Below, in pieces: positions 49,357 to 60,573 of a stretch of 64,000 nucleotides of DNA; position 1 is the stretch's first letter; each line of letters begins with the position of its first letter. The position numbers and the translations under genes were made by a program. The stretch is from Sipunculus nudus (Eukaryota; Annelida; Sipuncula; Golfingiida; Sipunculidae): the NCBI GenBank assembly GCA_026874595.1, contig CM049307.1, forward strand, positions 57,026,870 to 57,090,869, in the 5' to 3' direction. The notes beneath the pieces were generated by a model. That model saw only the letters and a list, made by a program, of their open reading frames with translations, did not search any database and had not been told where the DNA came from.

Positions 49357-51819
49357 CAGTGCTGATTGTTCAGGATGTGATGCAGGTTATATCAATGAAT
49401 CCAGTATTGTTCACAAAAACTGCAATAATGCCACCGATCATCAGCATGTTAATGATGCAATAATAAACTTGCAACCGAAGTATAAGCACAGCAAGAAGGC
49501 GAGATGCCAAGTCCGCCTAACAGGCTTTACCTCTCACTTCCGTGCTATATAACCTTTTACACTAGTCATAACAGAAAAACAGAAAGTGTTGAATGTAATG
49601 TCTAAATGTAATTCAATAAAGTTTAGAATTTGATAAATTGTAACTTTATCACTTTACATGGACCCAGAGAAACTACTGACCTGGAAAGGGTCACTGTCAT
49701 CTAATCTCATAGCTTTCCCGGGAGTGGAAACTGGGTATAGCCAGCACAGAGATCAAAGTCTATTACCACTCGACTCCTATGTTCCATGTTCTCAGTGATT
49801 AGCTCTTTATTTAAACATTGCGTCCAAAGACATTTCTTTCCTTTGCCTAAAATCAGCTTTAATCTTTGGGCAAAAGGATCTCACATGTACTCCCTGAGGA
49901 TCCAGTCACCTCTTGGTCCACATATGTTCCTGGTGTCCAATGTCCATGGGGAAGTAAATAATTTTCTTCTCAGTAAGACCCAGATTGAAGTGGAATAGAA
50001 AATTGGTAGTGTCCTTTGTCATATAAAGAGATTAAGACACTAATTTACTTACATCATGCAATGAAAATACATCTTAAACCTTGAAATGCACAAGTCACGG
50101 TAATGCATAAGTGAGAATAATATGTCATTTAACCTTAACAATACCCCGAACAGACCTAGGAAATTAAGTTATCAGTACCTGGGAGTATACAAGTGTCAGG
50201 GCTTACACCAAGAAAATAACCCTTTTAGATCCATCAGTGGAAAACAATTTTTTTAGGGTTGTAAAGCTGACCATTTGTCAATGATTCTCCAAAGTTAGGT
50301 AATCTCTGATGAACTAATTTAGCAAATCCCATTCAGTCATGTCGCACCAGCAGCTTTATGTTACTATGTATAACCCTTTCAGGCATGGGCCACGTTGATA
50401 AACAGCAGCAGCGCCCGTCATGTTACTTGTCTCTGACCTCTTCAGCAAATTCTCTCACATTTCCAATCAAACAAATAATCTGGTTTTTTTTTCAGAAAAA
50501 ACTAATTCTTGCTCATAATAATTTAATAAAATGTGTATGTTATACTTTTACAGTTGGTCACAACTAACCTGAAAAGGGGGCTCAAACTGCTTTGACGTCA
50601 GCAAGACACGCCACAAATGTCACTTAAAATTCGAAGGGCCTATAACATAAACAGTACTGGACATTTTATTTAACCTATAAGCAAGATATAGGTTTTCTTT
50701 AATTTATGCTGTGGTACCACCATGTGATAATTCCTATGCACACAATTCATTAGTTTTAATTGAAGTGCAATGCTCCTACGTTTTTCAGGGTCACCTGCCG
50801 ATATTCTGCAGATGAATTTGGCAAGTAGGGCCTACCAGGTCACATTTGGGTTTTTAGGGAGATTTCTAAGATTGTAATACATGTTGTGCTTACTCGTTAG
50901 AATTTCAACGGATATCAGACGGCTATTAAGTTCATTATAAATATTAATAAACACCAAAGTCCAGGAATCACTCCAATCTAAAAGATAGATGTTTGAGGAT
51001 TTGGCTTCAGAAGTATACACACATTCTCAAATGCAGTTTGACTAGATCTGTAAACAAGCAATGTTTGGCCAAGTTTATCAATTTGTGACTGTCCTGTGAC
51101 AACTCTGATAGTATAGTACTGACTTTCTGGGCATAAGGAACTTTGACTAATGTGATTCGTGCAATGGACTTCACTATCCAGAATGCTAGATTCTGGGAAA
51201 TAGGTGCTTCCATTTTTATCAAATGCACATCTTAAATAGATTATGTGATGATTATATCGCACAAGACCTAAAAGTTGTACATTGAAGCTCAAGCAGACGA
51301 TAATCTTTTGTTGGCAATAAAGAAATTCTCATGTCCACTTTGTACAGCTGCCAATACCTCTGTGTACTCCGTCTGTGACAGAGTGAAACATATGTAAGCC
51401 GTGCAAAACGTATGGTTTAAGGGGTATTAAAGAGATATTGTATTCCAGAACATGGCAGTAAATTTGAAAACTTACGGAAGCAAGACTATGGACGTGTGTT
51501 CTTACGTTCAATTAAATTATATCTGATCATAAGCATAATTATAGATTATTCGAATAGCATGCAGCTTAATTATTTCTCCACGTAATACAAATATGTTTAT
51601 CACTTTGTTGTGGTTTTATGCTCTGTATGCAGTGAATCGCACACATCGGGTACATATACACTGGTATTAAATGCTCCCCTGTCTATATAAGGATAATAAA
51701 CAAGAACTTATAAAGGAATATAATACAAAACCAATCAAAGATATTAAAAGTTTTCATGATGATACTAAAATTTATTGAAATTTGCATACTTTCCCCATAA
51801 TTTCAAGGTAGGATGAATA
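49357..51819. other. Spacer between inverted arms
   Basis: AT-rich DNA without a recognised gene. Frames of 60-104 residues are scattered on both strands. No repeat was identified. Confidence 0.5.
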
Positions 51820-52997
51820 CTTTTACTTCATTACTTCAACAATCATTTCATCCACAATAAAATGTAACACATCTAATTCCTTCAGTTACCTGACGTTACT
51901 TGTAAAAATAGAAATACGAACACAACTTTCAGGATACGCGTATTTCCCTATAAAACCCAATATCTAACTGGAGAAGCATAAAAACCAAGAGTGTCCATGA
52001 CTGATGGCTTTTGTGCTTTTGGTATTGATCAACTATTAAGGGTTGACCATCATGAGATAGATAATATGTGTCTCAAACAAAATATTCTGTTGAATCAAAA
52101 TGTTAGATACTGGGAAGAAACTACAGTTGGCAACATTATTGAATTTTGTTACAGGAATGTCTTCCCATTCCTGTGTGTACTGGTACTCCTCTTTTGCCAA
52201 GTAAATCCCATGCATGTTGTGTGGTCCAGAAGGGTCAGTTTATGCCGCATTACCCAGATATTGTATACAAATGAAATAACAGTACATGCGGAAAAACCAC
52301 AACCAAGGCCTTATGTATATTTCCTAGAGCATCGTGTGTGGGTATTTGATCGGGTGATAGAGCAAGAATGTGGGTATTTCATTGGGTGATTCTTAAAAAA
52401 AGGACTGTAAATCTGTCCTTGTAATACCATGGTCTTGCTGTACTGCCTAAACCCAGATTAAGTAAGTGCCACGTACCAGTAATTCTCTAGTTAATGCTTT
52501 AAATTTCCTGTGGTTTCATGCTCTATGTATGTCGACTGAGGATTGTGTTCAGTTAGACGCGTCTTCATGGTCTATTCACAACTGTTTAATACCTCCCAAA
52601 TGCCAAGGACATAGATGTCTCAAGTGTCTCAGGTTACCCTGATGGAAGAAAATCATTGATTTTTTATTAAATGTGCCCATTTTACCCCAGATTTTCATGT
52701 TAAGGAGAAAACTATTGTTTTCTCAATCTGGAAACCTATTTCATTGGATTCCTTGACCAAGAAAATGTATATTTTGACACAACATTTGTTATTATAGCTG
52801 TAACAGCAGCAAGCATATGGGGTTTGGAGTATTTTCGGCGGCCATTTTGAATAATTTGCATATATTTCACATACTAAGGGAGATCTAACTTGTGTCTTTG
52901 GATAAATTTATTCCTATGACCCTAAGGTACTTTTATGCCAAAGGGGACCTTAGCATCATGAAATGAAGTCAAAAGTCACTTAACCCACCTACTAATT
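51820..52997 (+). repeat. Right arm of 1.2-kb inverted repeat
   Basis: It contains a plus-strand frame of 132 residues (51991-52389) homologous to the left-arm frame. The two frames differ by three indels of 12, 6 and 3 bases, all multiples of three, and end at the same position. This suggests past coding constraint, but the arms may simply be too similar to judge. Confidence 0.85.
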
Positions 52998-53089
52998 ATG
53001 TTCGGGTCATATGTAAACTGCTGCGCCCCGATTTCGTTTTGACCTCTGACCTTTCCTCTGCGCTCTGCGTCCATTTGTGCGTCTGTTAA

Positions 53090-54245
53090 CATAAACCCAC
53101 ATATCTCGGGAACCGTTTGACCGATCAGGCTAAAAATTTTACACAAATGTAGCCCTTGGATAGATTTATAACATACACTAAAAATGGTGGCGCCACCTGC
53201 AACCATTTTTGAACTGTGTCCATCTGTTCATCTGCCTTGGGATAAAATCAGTCATATCTCTGCATTGGTTGTACTTATTCACCTGAAATTCGGCATGCGT
53301 ATACATCCTGGATAGCTATTTCGATTTTGTGACAGGTGGCGCCACTTACATTCATGTTTACGCTGCAGACATCCAAGCTCATATCTTGGGAACCGTTAGA
53401 CCGGTCAGGCTAAAAATTTTATACAAATGTAGCCCTTGGATAGCTTTATAAAATACACTATAAATGGTGGCGCCACCTGCAACCACTTATGCATAGCGTC
53501 CGTCTGTTTGTCTGCCGTGGGATAAAATCACTTATATCTCGGCAGTGGTTTGACATATCCACCTAAAATTTTGCAGGTTTATACATCCTAGATAGCTCTC
53601 TTGATTTTATGACAGGTGGCGCCACCTATATTCACGTTTATGCTGCAGACATCCTAGCTCATATCTTGGGAATCGTTTGACGGATTGGGCCAAAATTTTG
53701 CATGTGTATAGATCTCACATAGCTCTCTATCATATGCAAAACTGGTGGTGCCTCTTGCAACCATTTTTGCACCAAGTCCATCTGTTTGTCTGCCTTGGGA
53801 TAAAATAACTCATATGTCTGTAGTGGTTTGACATAACTACCTAAAATCTTGCAGGTTTATACATTCTGAACAGCTTTCTGGATTTTATGATGGGTGGCGC
53901 CACCTACATTCTAGTTTACGCTGCAGACATCCAAGCTCATATCTCCGGAACTGTATGACCAATTAGGCCAAAATTTTGCATGTGCATAGATATCACATAG
54001 CTCTTTATCATGCACAAAACTGGAGGGGCCACCTGCAACCATTTTTTCACAGCTTCTGTCTGTTTGTCTGCCGTGGGCTAAAATTACTCATATCTCTGTA
54101 GTAGTTTGACTTATCTGCCTAAAGATTTTGCATGTTTATACATCTTGGATTGCTTTCTCGATTTTTTCTGGCAGGTGACAGCTTTCTGCATTTGTGGTAG
54201 ATGGCGCAACCTACATATACATTTTGGCTGCAGACATCCATGCTA
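53090..54245 (+). repeat. Tandem block of four ~280-bp units
   Basis: The phrase CATATCT(C/T)GGGAACCGTT or close variants starts units at about 53099, 53381, 53660 and 53938, steps of 282, 279 and 278. Each unit contains one or two GGTGGCGCC-type palindromes and CTGCAGACATCC. The units diverge progressively. They lie directly inside the hairpin end of the 6.3-kb element. Confidence 0.85.
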
Positions 54246-54453
54246 AGTTGCAACACACCTTACTCTATTTTCCCTTGCCACTCAATCCATGCCTCACTTC
54301 ACCCGTTCCACTCTGATTTTTGCGGATACACGTAGTCGCTTGTCGACTACCCGTATTCTAGTAATATCGTGCTTTTCCCTGATCATACAACATCTTTATC
54401 AAAACATACAAATACGGGTTAAAAAATTGCCTACCAGCACTGATTTCTGAAAA

Positions 54454-56858
54454 CAAGTGACCCATGGGTCATGACGCTCAGCTGCCAAGCATGACCTGTG
54501 ACATCATGGACTGAGATTCACAACTTCCAGTCAAATTTTGAAGAACCAATTTGCCAATTTGTTGAAAATTTTCTATGACAACAGAAATATATATCACCTA
54601 TGTCTTGTTAAAACACAGTGAATTGATGGTCTGAGGAAAATGCATGATTGTTAAGCTATCAGGAACTATTCCAAAGGAACACCACAAAGGGAGAATATAA
54701 GATCAAAATATATAGCAAAAATCAAGGAAATACATGCAAGAATTATTGAGAAACAGGTGCTTCTGTATGAATTTTTATTCAATACAAGCCAACTGTACTG
54801 CACTTTTATAAATGATGGTAATATTTATTCAGAAATATTTGACCCAATCCTTTACAAGATTACATAAATATACATCCAACTGCATTCACTTTAACTGTTC
54901 TTGAGATAATATGATCAAAAGGAATTAAAAGATGGTTGCCTGGTGGCCATATTGGACTTCTGACAAGTCTGAAATCAGACAACAAACATTCTCTAAATCG
55001 GACCAAACATTAAAGAAAAATTACTGAAACTGCACTGAAGAAAGAATTTCTAAGGTGGCTAACTGGCAGACATTATGGATTTCTGACAAGTATGACATTT
55101 GATATCCCACATTCTCCAATAAGAGACCAAACTTGGGCAAATTATCCAGTGATGAATGCCCAAAATAATTCAAAAGGCATGTCCAGGCCCTCATATCAGA
55201 TTTATAGATATGCAATTGTAAAAAGTGTAAGTCCAATATTTTTTATTATCACTCTGCTTTTCAATGAGGTCAGCAGGGTAGGTAAACTGCCAAACCTGAA
55301 AGAAAAGAAATGCAGAAAGCATGACTAAGAGTCTTGAAATAAAACAAAAAGCCATCCTAAATCAAGGTACACATCCACATATTATGAGAAGAAACACTTG
55401 CTTTTATATGTGGTGATATATATTAAAATATTCAGATATCTAGGAAACTAAGTTTATTGCTAGGATTCCATAAAATAAACTGCAAAATGTTCCCATCATC
55501 TTATAAATCAGTAGCTAAACCTTAATACTATACTCTCATAGTCTTAATGCCTGGCTGATGCATTCTGACAACAGTGTTTTTGTTATGAAGTAACGAGGTA
55601 CTTATCACTGAGCCTTATCACTTAATAGGCTGATACAAAAGGGAGTCATATGTCACCAGTGTCACTCACAATTACAGCCACACAGGAAGATGTACCAGCT
55701 GGAGTGGGATGGTTATATATACAAGAAAAATAGAGATGGTCTATAAAATAAGTAATTGTGAACATCCCTGACCTATGACCTTGGCCTTTTGCCCATATAT
55801 CAACTGGATTCTTTCTAAATGATGGGTAACTACTAACCACTTAAATCTGGTGTAATTTCTTGGCAACCAATGGGTGAATAACTTTGACCTGCAACCTTTA
55901 ACCTGCTGACCAGCTGACCCCAAAATCAATCAGTTATTTATTCAAGCAAAAAGACACATAAATATGAAGTTTGAGTCAAACTTAGTAATGCATGGATGTG
56001 GCATATGTGAAAGACTGAAGGTTTGGGTTGAACAGTTACACTTGAAATATGCTCACAAGCATTTAGAACAATTAAATATTGTGACCTTGACCTTTGACTT
56101 TTTGACCTCAACATTAATAGGCTTCTTCCCTTATTGGTAGGTAAGCCATATATGACAGATAGAAGGTATAGATTGAAAAGTTTGCCTGAAAATGACTCCA
56201 CGCAAGAAGTGAGTGCTGTGAACTTGACCTTTGACCTCAAAATCAACAGGTCTTTTCCCCTGTTGGCAGAGAAGCGATATCAGTGCTGGTAGGTTTGGAA
56301 TGAAAAGTCTAGCTTGAAATGTGTCCACAACCTTTTCAAAGAAGTGGATCCTGTGACCCTGACCTTTGACCTTGTGACCTCAAAATCTATAGGATTCTTC
56401 TCCAACATAGTAGGTTGGCTATATGTGAAAAAATCAAAGAATTGGGATGAAAGGGTTGGCTTAAAATGCATCCACAGGCTTTTCAAAGAAGAGGCTCCTG
56501 TGACCTTGACCTTTGACCTTTTGACCTAAAAAAAATTATGGTTCTTCCCCTGTTGGTAGGTGAGCTGTATGTGAAAGATGGAAGGTTTGGGATGAAAATT
56601 TTGTCTCCAAGAGTTATTTCGGGGGGTGCAAACACACCCCATAACTTCGAGAATATAGGTCGCAGTGATCTAATTTCAGGTTTGCAAGGAGATCTTTTTA
56701 TAACCTCTAAGACTGCATAGGGTTCATGGCCCTAGCCCCTACGGTTACGATTTGTGCTCTGCTAACGGACGGACGGCCGGCCGGACGGACAGACGGAAGG
56801 ACGACGGACAAAGACCCATCGCTATAGCCCAGCATGACTGAAAGTCAGCTGAGCTAAA
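54454..56858 (-). mobile_element. Family II element, both ends
   Basis: Ends CAAGTGACCCATGGGTCATG with GCTCAGCTGCC and AGTCAGCTGAGCTAAAA. Nearly the same sequence as 44065-46348, and it includes a section at 54540-54700 that is lacking there. It interrupts the dispersed repeat after TGATTTCTGAAAA. Confidence 0.75.
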
Positions 56859-56949
56859 AATTGGGATGACTGTGTAATCATATCATAATAATATTTTTAA
56901 TTTCAAGTAAAGGTGCTTGATAAGGAATGAAATTGAAACACAACAATAA

Positions 56950-58704
56950 CTAGACATTTCTTGCCACCGCAGGTGCCAGAGTATCCCCAGACATAGTCAA
57001 ACCAACCGACTGAAACACTCACATACGAACACTCCAATCACTGAATAAGACATATGTTAACTAAACAAGTCAATATATTAAACTAGACATTTCTTGGCAG
57101 AGTATCCCCAGAGTATCCCCAGACATAGTACACCCCCCCCCCCCTTTAAGAATAGGCCCCCATTTTTAGCAGCATATACTGACACTTGGCAAACAATTAT
57201 TGTTTCTTCCATCTATCAATCCACAATCTTTTTGAAGATGTTGGTCCTGTGACCTTGACCTTTTGGCACATCACAAGGCTATCCAAGATCTTCTGTCGCC
57301 TTGGTTTTGGGACCAATCCATGCAAACGATCTTGAGATATTTAAAAGTGTGTGTAATTTTCAGCAGAAATGGACCTATTCAAGGTCAAGGTCACTCTCTT
57401 AGCAAAGGTCATGACCCCATTATAAATAGGCTTCGTCCTCTTACCTATATCTATACATGTAAAGTTTGATAAAGATCCGAGAAATTTTTTGAGTTATCTT
57501 GCTCACAAGATTTTTCTGTGGCGGGACCGTCATGAAACCATAGTATCCCGTGCATCCAAAATCTTTTTAAAGATGTGTCCTGTGACCTTGACCTTTGACC
57601 TCATGACCCCAAAATCAATTCGGGTCTTGCTTTTCCAATGGGTCATATACAAGTCAAGTTTGAAATCCATGCATCAATAAAAGCAGTAATTATCATCCAG
57701 AAACTAATTTTTAGACAGATGGCTCCTGTGACCTTCACCTCTGACCTTGTGACCCCAAAATTGATAGGGTTCTTCCACTCTTGGCAGGTGAACTATATGT
57801 GCCAGATGATAGATCTGAGATAAATTGTTTGGCTAAAAATGCATCCACAATCTTTTTAAAGATGTGTCCTGTGACCTTGACCTTTGACCTCATGACCCCA
57901 AAATCAACTTGAGTCTTGTTTTTTTCAATGGGACATATATAAGTCAAGTTTGAAATCAATAAATCAATAAAAGCGAGAATTATCATCCAGAAACTAATTA
58001 TTTGACAGGTAGCTCCTGTGGCCTTGACCTTTCACCTCATGACCCTAGAACCTATAGGGTTCTTACTTTAGTGGTGGGCCATACATAAGTCACGTTTGAA
58101 ATCCATATGGCTATCAACACTGGAGATATCATAAGAGGTGTGTGATTTTCACCAAATATGGACACATTAAAGGTCAAGGCCACATTATGGTAAAGGTCAT
58201 GACCCAAATGTAAATAGACCTCATCCCATAACCCATCTCTCTACATGTGCATAATATGAAAGAAATCTAATCAAACGTTTTTAACTTATAATGCTTACAG
58301 TACTGTCAAGTGGCATTTATAGGGGTATTAAAAGGCGTAAAAACAAGAAAAGGATAATAGGTGGCGCCACCAGTTTCCAGTATATCACAAGGCCATCCAA
58401 GATCTTCGGTCACCTTGATTTTTGGACCAGTCCATGCAAGCTTACTTGAGATATTTAAGAATTTGTGTTATTTTCAGCAAAAATGGACCTATTCAAGGTT
58501 AAGTTCACTCTCCTATCATAGGTCATGACCCCATTTTAAATAGGCTTCGTCCCCTTACCTATATCTATACAAATGTAAAGTTTGAAAAAGATCAGTGAAA
58601 TATTTTTTGAGTGATCCCGCTCACAAGGTTTTTCTGCGGCGGCGGCGGCAGCGGCGCGGGACCGTCGTGAAACCATAGTATCCCGACTTTGTCTGGGGAT
58701 ACAA
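56950..58704 (-). mobile_element. Family I element with two successive 3' ends
   Basis: On the minus strand the element runs from GGGGATAC (about 58703) through array units to a first CTAG at 57083-57086. There the hairpin is deleted and GAGTATCCCC is duplicated. It continues through the 85-bp flank shared with 26435-26519 to a second terminus at 56950-56997, where the hairpin and CTAG are present. This fits read-through of a damaged terminator, or a nested junction. The GGTGGCGCCACC palindrome lies near 58361. Confidence 0.6.
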
Positions 58705-58955
58705 TAAAAGCACGAACTATCATGCAGAAACTAATTTTTGGACAGATGGCTCCTGTGACCTTCACCTTTGACCTTGTGACCTCAAAGTTGATAGGGGTCT
58801 TCCTCTATTGGCAGATGAACTATATGTGCAAGATGAAAGGTCTGAGATGAAATGTTTGGCTGAAAATGCATCCATATCTTTTTAAAGATGTGTCCGGTGA
58901 CCTTGACCGTTGACCTCGTGACCCCAAAATCAATTCGGGTCTTGCTTTTCCAATG
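58705..58955. repeat. Array units next to an exon
   Basis: One and a half array units follow the GGGGATAC end, with the same junction as at 27706. They stop within the phrase CTTTTCCAATG at 58955, about 9 bases from the splice donor of the exon at 58966-59187. Confidence 0.7.
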
Positions 58956-58965
58956 AAACTTAAAC

Positions 58966-59187
58966 TTCAGCCGTTGCCTCAGACTCTGATGGCTGCTGGT
59001 CACCTGTCACATCTTAGCTGGGTCCCTCGACTGGTACCAACTGAGAACATGATGTTTCAGGCCCATGTGGACTACTTGATGATAAAACAAAGTCCCTCCG
59101 TAGCATTTCCTCAAAAAGCTGTCACACTGACATCCTGCATGCTGGGCACAGTATGGTCAACCACTTCATCGTCGTCTGCTTCAGCAT
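58966..59187 (-). CDS. Exon: acidic and serine-rich linker
   Basis: The acceptor TTTTTATAG is followed in phase by DAEADDDEVVDHTVPSMQ and DVSVTA. An A5 run (59113-59117, plus strand) shifts the frame. In the alternative frame it reads FEEMLRRDFVLSSSSPHGP and LVPVEGPS, a TAA (59014-59016), then DVTGDQQPSESEATAE. Removing one base would make the exon end in phase 0 at a GTTTAAG donor, which agrees with the next exon. The two lesions indicate decay or sequence errors. Confidence 0.5.
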
Positions 59188-59650
59188 CTATAAAAATGTG
59201 AAAATTGTAATAAAAACTGTCAGCACATGAAGTTCTGACAAATAATTTCTAATGTATTATTATCATTTTATTTGAGGTTACATTTTAATGATAAATAGTT
59301 GCATATTATAACAGTAATAACATAGTAACACCCAACGCCTGAAGCTGACTAGTTTATTCAATCTATTTTCCCCAATATCTTATTACTGTATATGTATAAA
59401 TTTTTAATACTAGGTTAATTCGAGGATTTGGAAAAAATGAAAAAAATGACACATTTTCTAGAATGGTATTTTTGAAATAAAAAATAACAGCATTGAATTC
59501 ATGAATACGTTCCATTGTATTTAAGTAAGGTTATGTGGTAACTGTGGAAAGTTAGAGATAACACGGTTCTGAGAAGCCATATCTTTGAATAATTTAGTAG
59601 TAAACACTATACACAAGGAAAAGCTTTAATCAAATTTAAGTGTAGTTAAC

Positions 59651-59776
59651 CTGATGTCTCCTCTGTGTCATCCTCATCTCCGTCGTCCTCCTCGATCATG
59701 TCCTTTGCCTGCTCAGTCAGCAGAGTAAGATCAAACTCAGACTGCGGCAATAGGTACTCCACCCCGATCCTCTCTC
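59651..59776 (-). CDS. Exon: conserved GVEYL segment and acidic tail
   Basis: The acceptor CTTGTTTTAG and donor GTTAACTAC bound 126 bases. Joined in phase to the previous exon, the product reads PPGKYTGERIGVEYLLPQ, then EQAKDMIEEDDGDEDDTEE. The GKYTGE-GVEYL link is the family's typical transition from the core to the linker. Fully open. Confidence 0.7.
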
Positions 59777-60059
59777 CTAAAACAAGAATAGAAATGATTC
59801 ACCATATATATGGAATAAGCATTGATTAGTTTAAATATGACACTTCGTGTTTTAAAATTAACTCAAAACATCATATCATGGCTTATCATTTGTCTTGAAC
59901 ATTTCTATAATTTTCAGGAAGCTTAAAATGCTGAATGTATAAATTGCTTTATGGATGAATGAACTATGGTTAAACGAACTTATTTCCCAAATTAACAATT
60001 AAGATGTCTAGTTTTAAGTTCTTGTTTAATGTCTTTCATTCTAATAGACAAATAAATAC

Positions 60060-60271
60060 CTGTGTATTTTCCTGGAGGCCGGTACTCCTTGAACTGTTCT
60101 GTATTCAAGACAGACTTGCTGAGTTCATTCACTCTGTTCTTTAGTCTGGTGTCATAGCAACGAACGGTTGAGGGTGGGCTGGCTAGAGCTTGTGTGGCCC
60201 GACTTGAATTCCACCGAGCCAGACCTTCCAGGAGATACACTTGAAAATTCAGGGCGCTGGCACTATAGTGC
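60060..60271 (-). CDS. Exon: core region, ARWN motif
   Basis: The exon reads HYSASALNFQVYLLEGLARW, NSSRATQALASPPST, CYDTRLKNRVNELSKSVL and FKEYRPPGKYT, and ends at a GTATTTATTT donor. ASA-NFQ-YLLEGLARWN is characteristic of the family. Its start is one base out of phase with the previous exon. It is otherwise open and joins the next exon correctly. Confidence 0.7.
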
Positions 60272-60573
60272 CTGGGATACAATTTTATTTTCATTCAACA
60301 GGCAAGAAATGAAAGGTACAAGTTACCAAGAAAAACTCGGTGATTATGTTAAGATTTAAGACATTCTGGATATCTTAGTTGGTTATTTATATATATGAAA
60401 TGTATGTAGCTAATAGTCATGTGATCGAGGAAGTACACAAATTAAAACTAAGCCGAAATTGTAGTAAAAAAGGGAGTGCCGATTCATGGTGGTTGACCTT
60501 TACTGATGTTCCGGTAATTAGTGCAGACTGCATTCACCTTATCACTATTTTTAAAACAAACCATTAATTTTAC

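Larger units (their letters stand above)
48033..54364 (+). mobile_element. 6.3-kb Helitron-like element, family I relative
   Basis: The left end TGTATCCCCC and a GGATACTAT partner are the reverse-complement pattern of the family I 5' end, including a CCG-rich tract just inside. The right end has GCGGATAC, a hairpin with 7-bp arms GTAGTCG (54332-54338) and CGACTAC (54344-54350), 7 bases, then CTAG (54358-54361) followed by T. Comparison with positions 1-235 places the borders within a few bases. It carries 1.2-kb inverted arms and a 280-bp tandem block but no Rep/helicase protein, so it is non-autonomous. Confidence 0.65.
43956..58965 (-). other. 15-kb intron filled with mobile elements
   Basis: The other introns of this gene are 280-465 bases, but this one is about 15 kb. 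It contains three family II copies (44065-46348, a partial at 46349-47198, 54454-56858), one 6.3-kb family I relative, and a family I pair at 56950-58704 with further array units. It expanded by insertion after the exon order was set. The array comes within about 9 bases of the donor at 58965. Confidence 0.6.
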
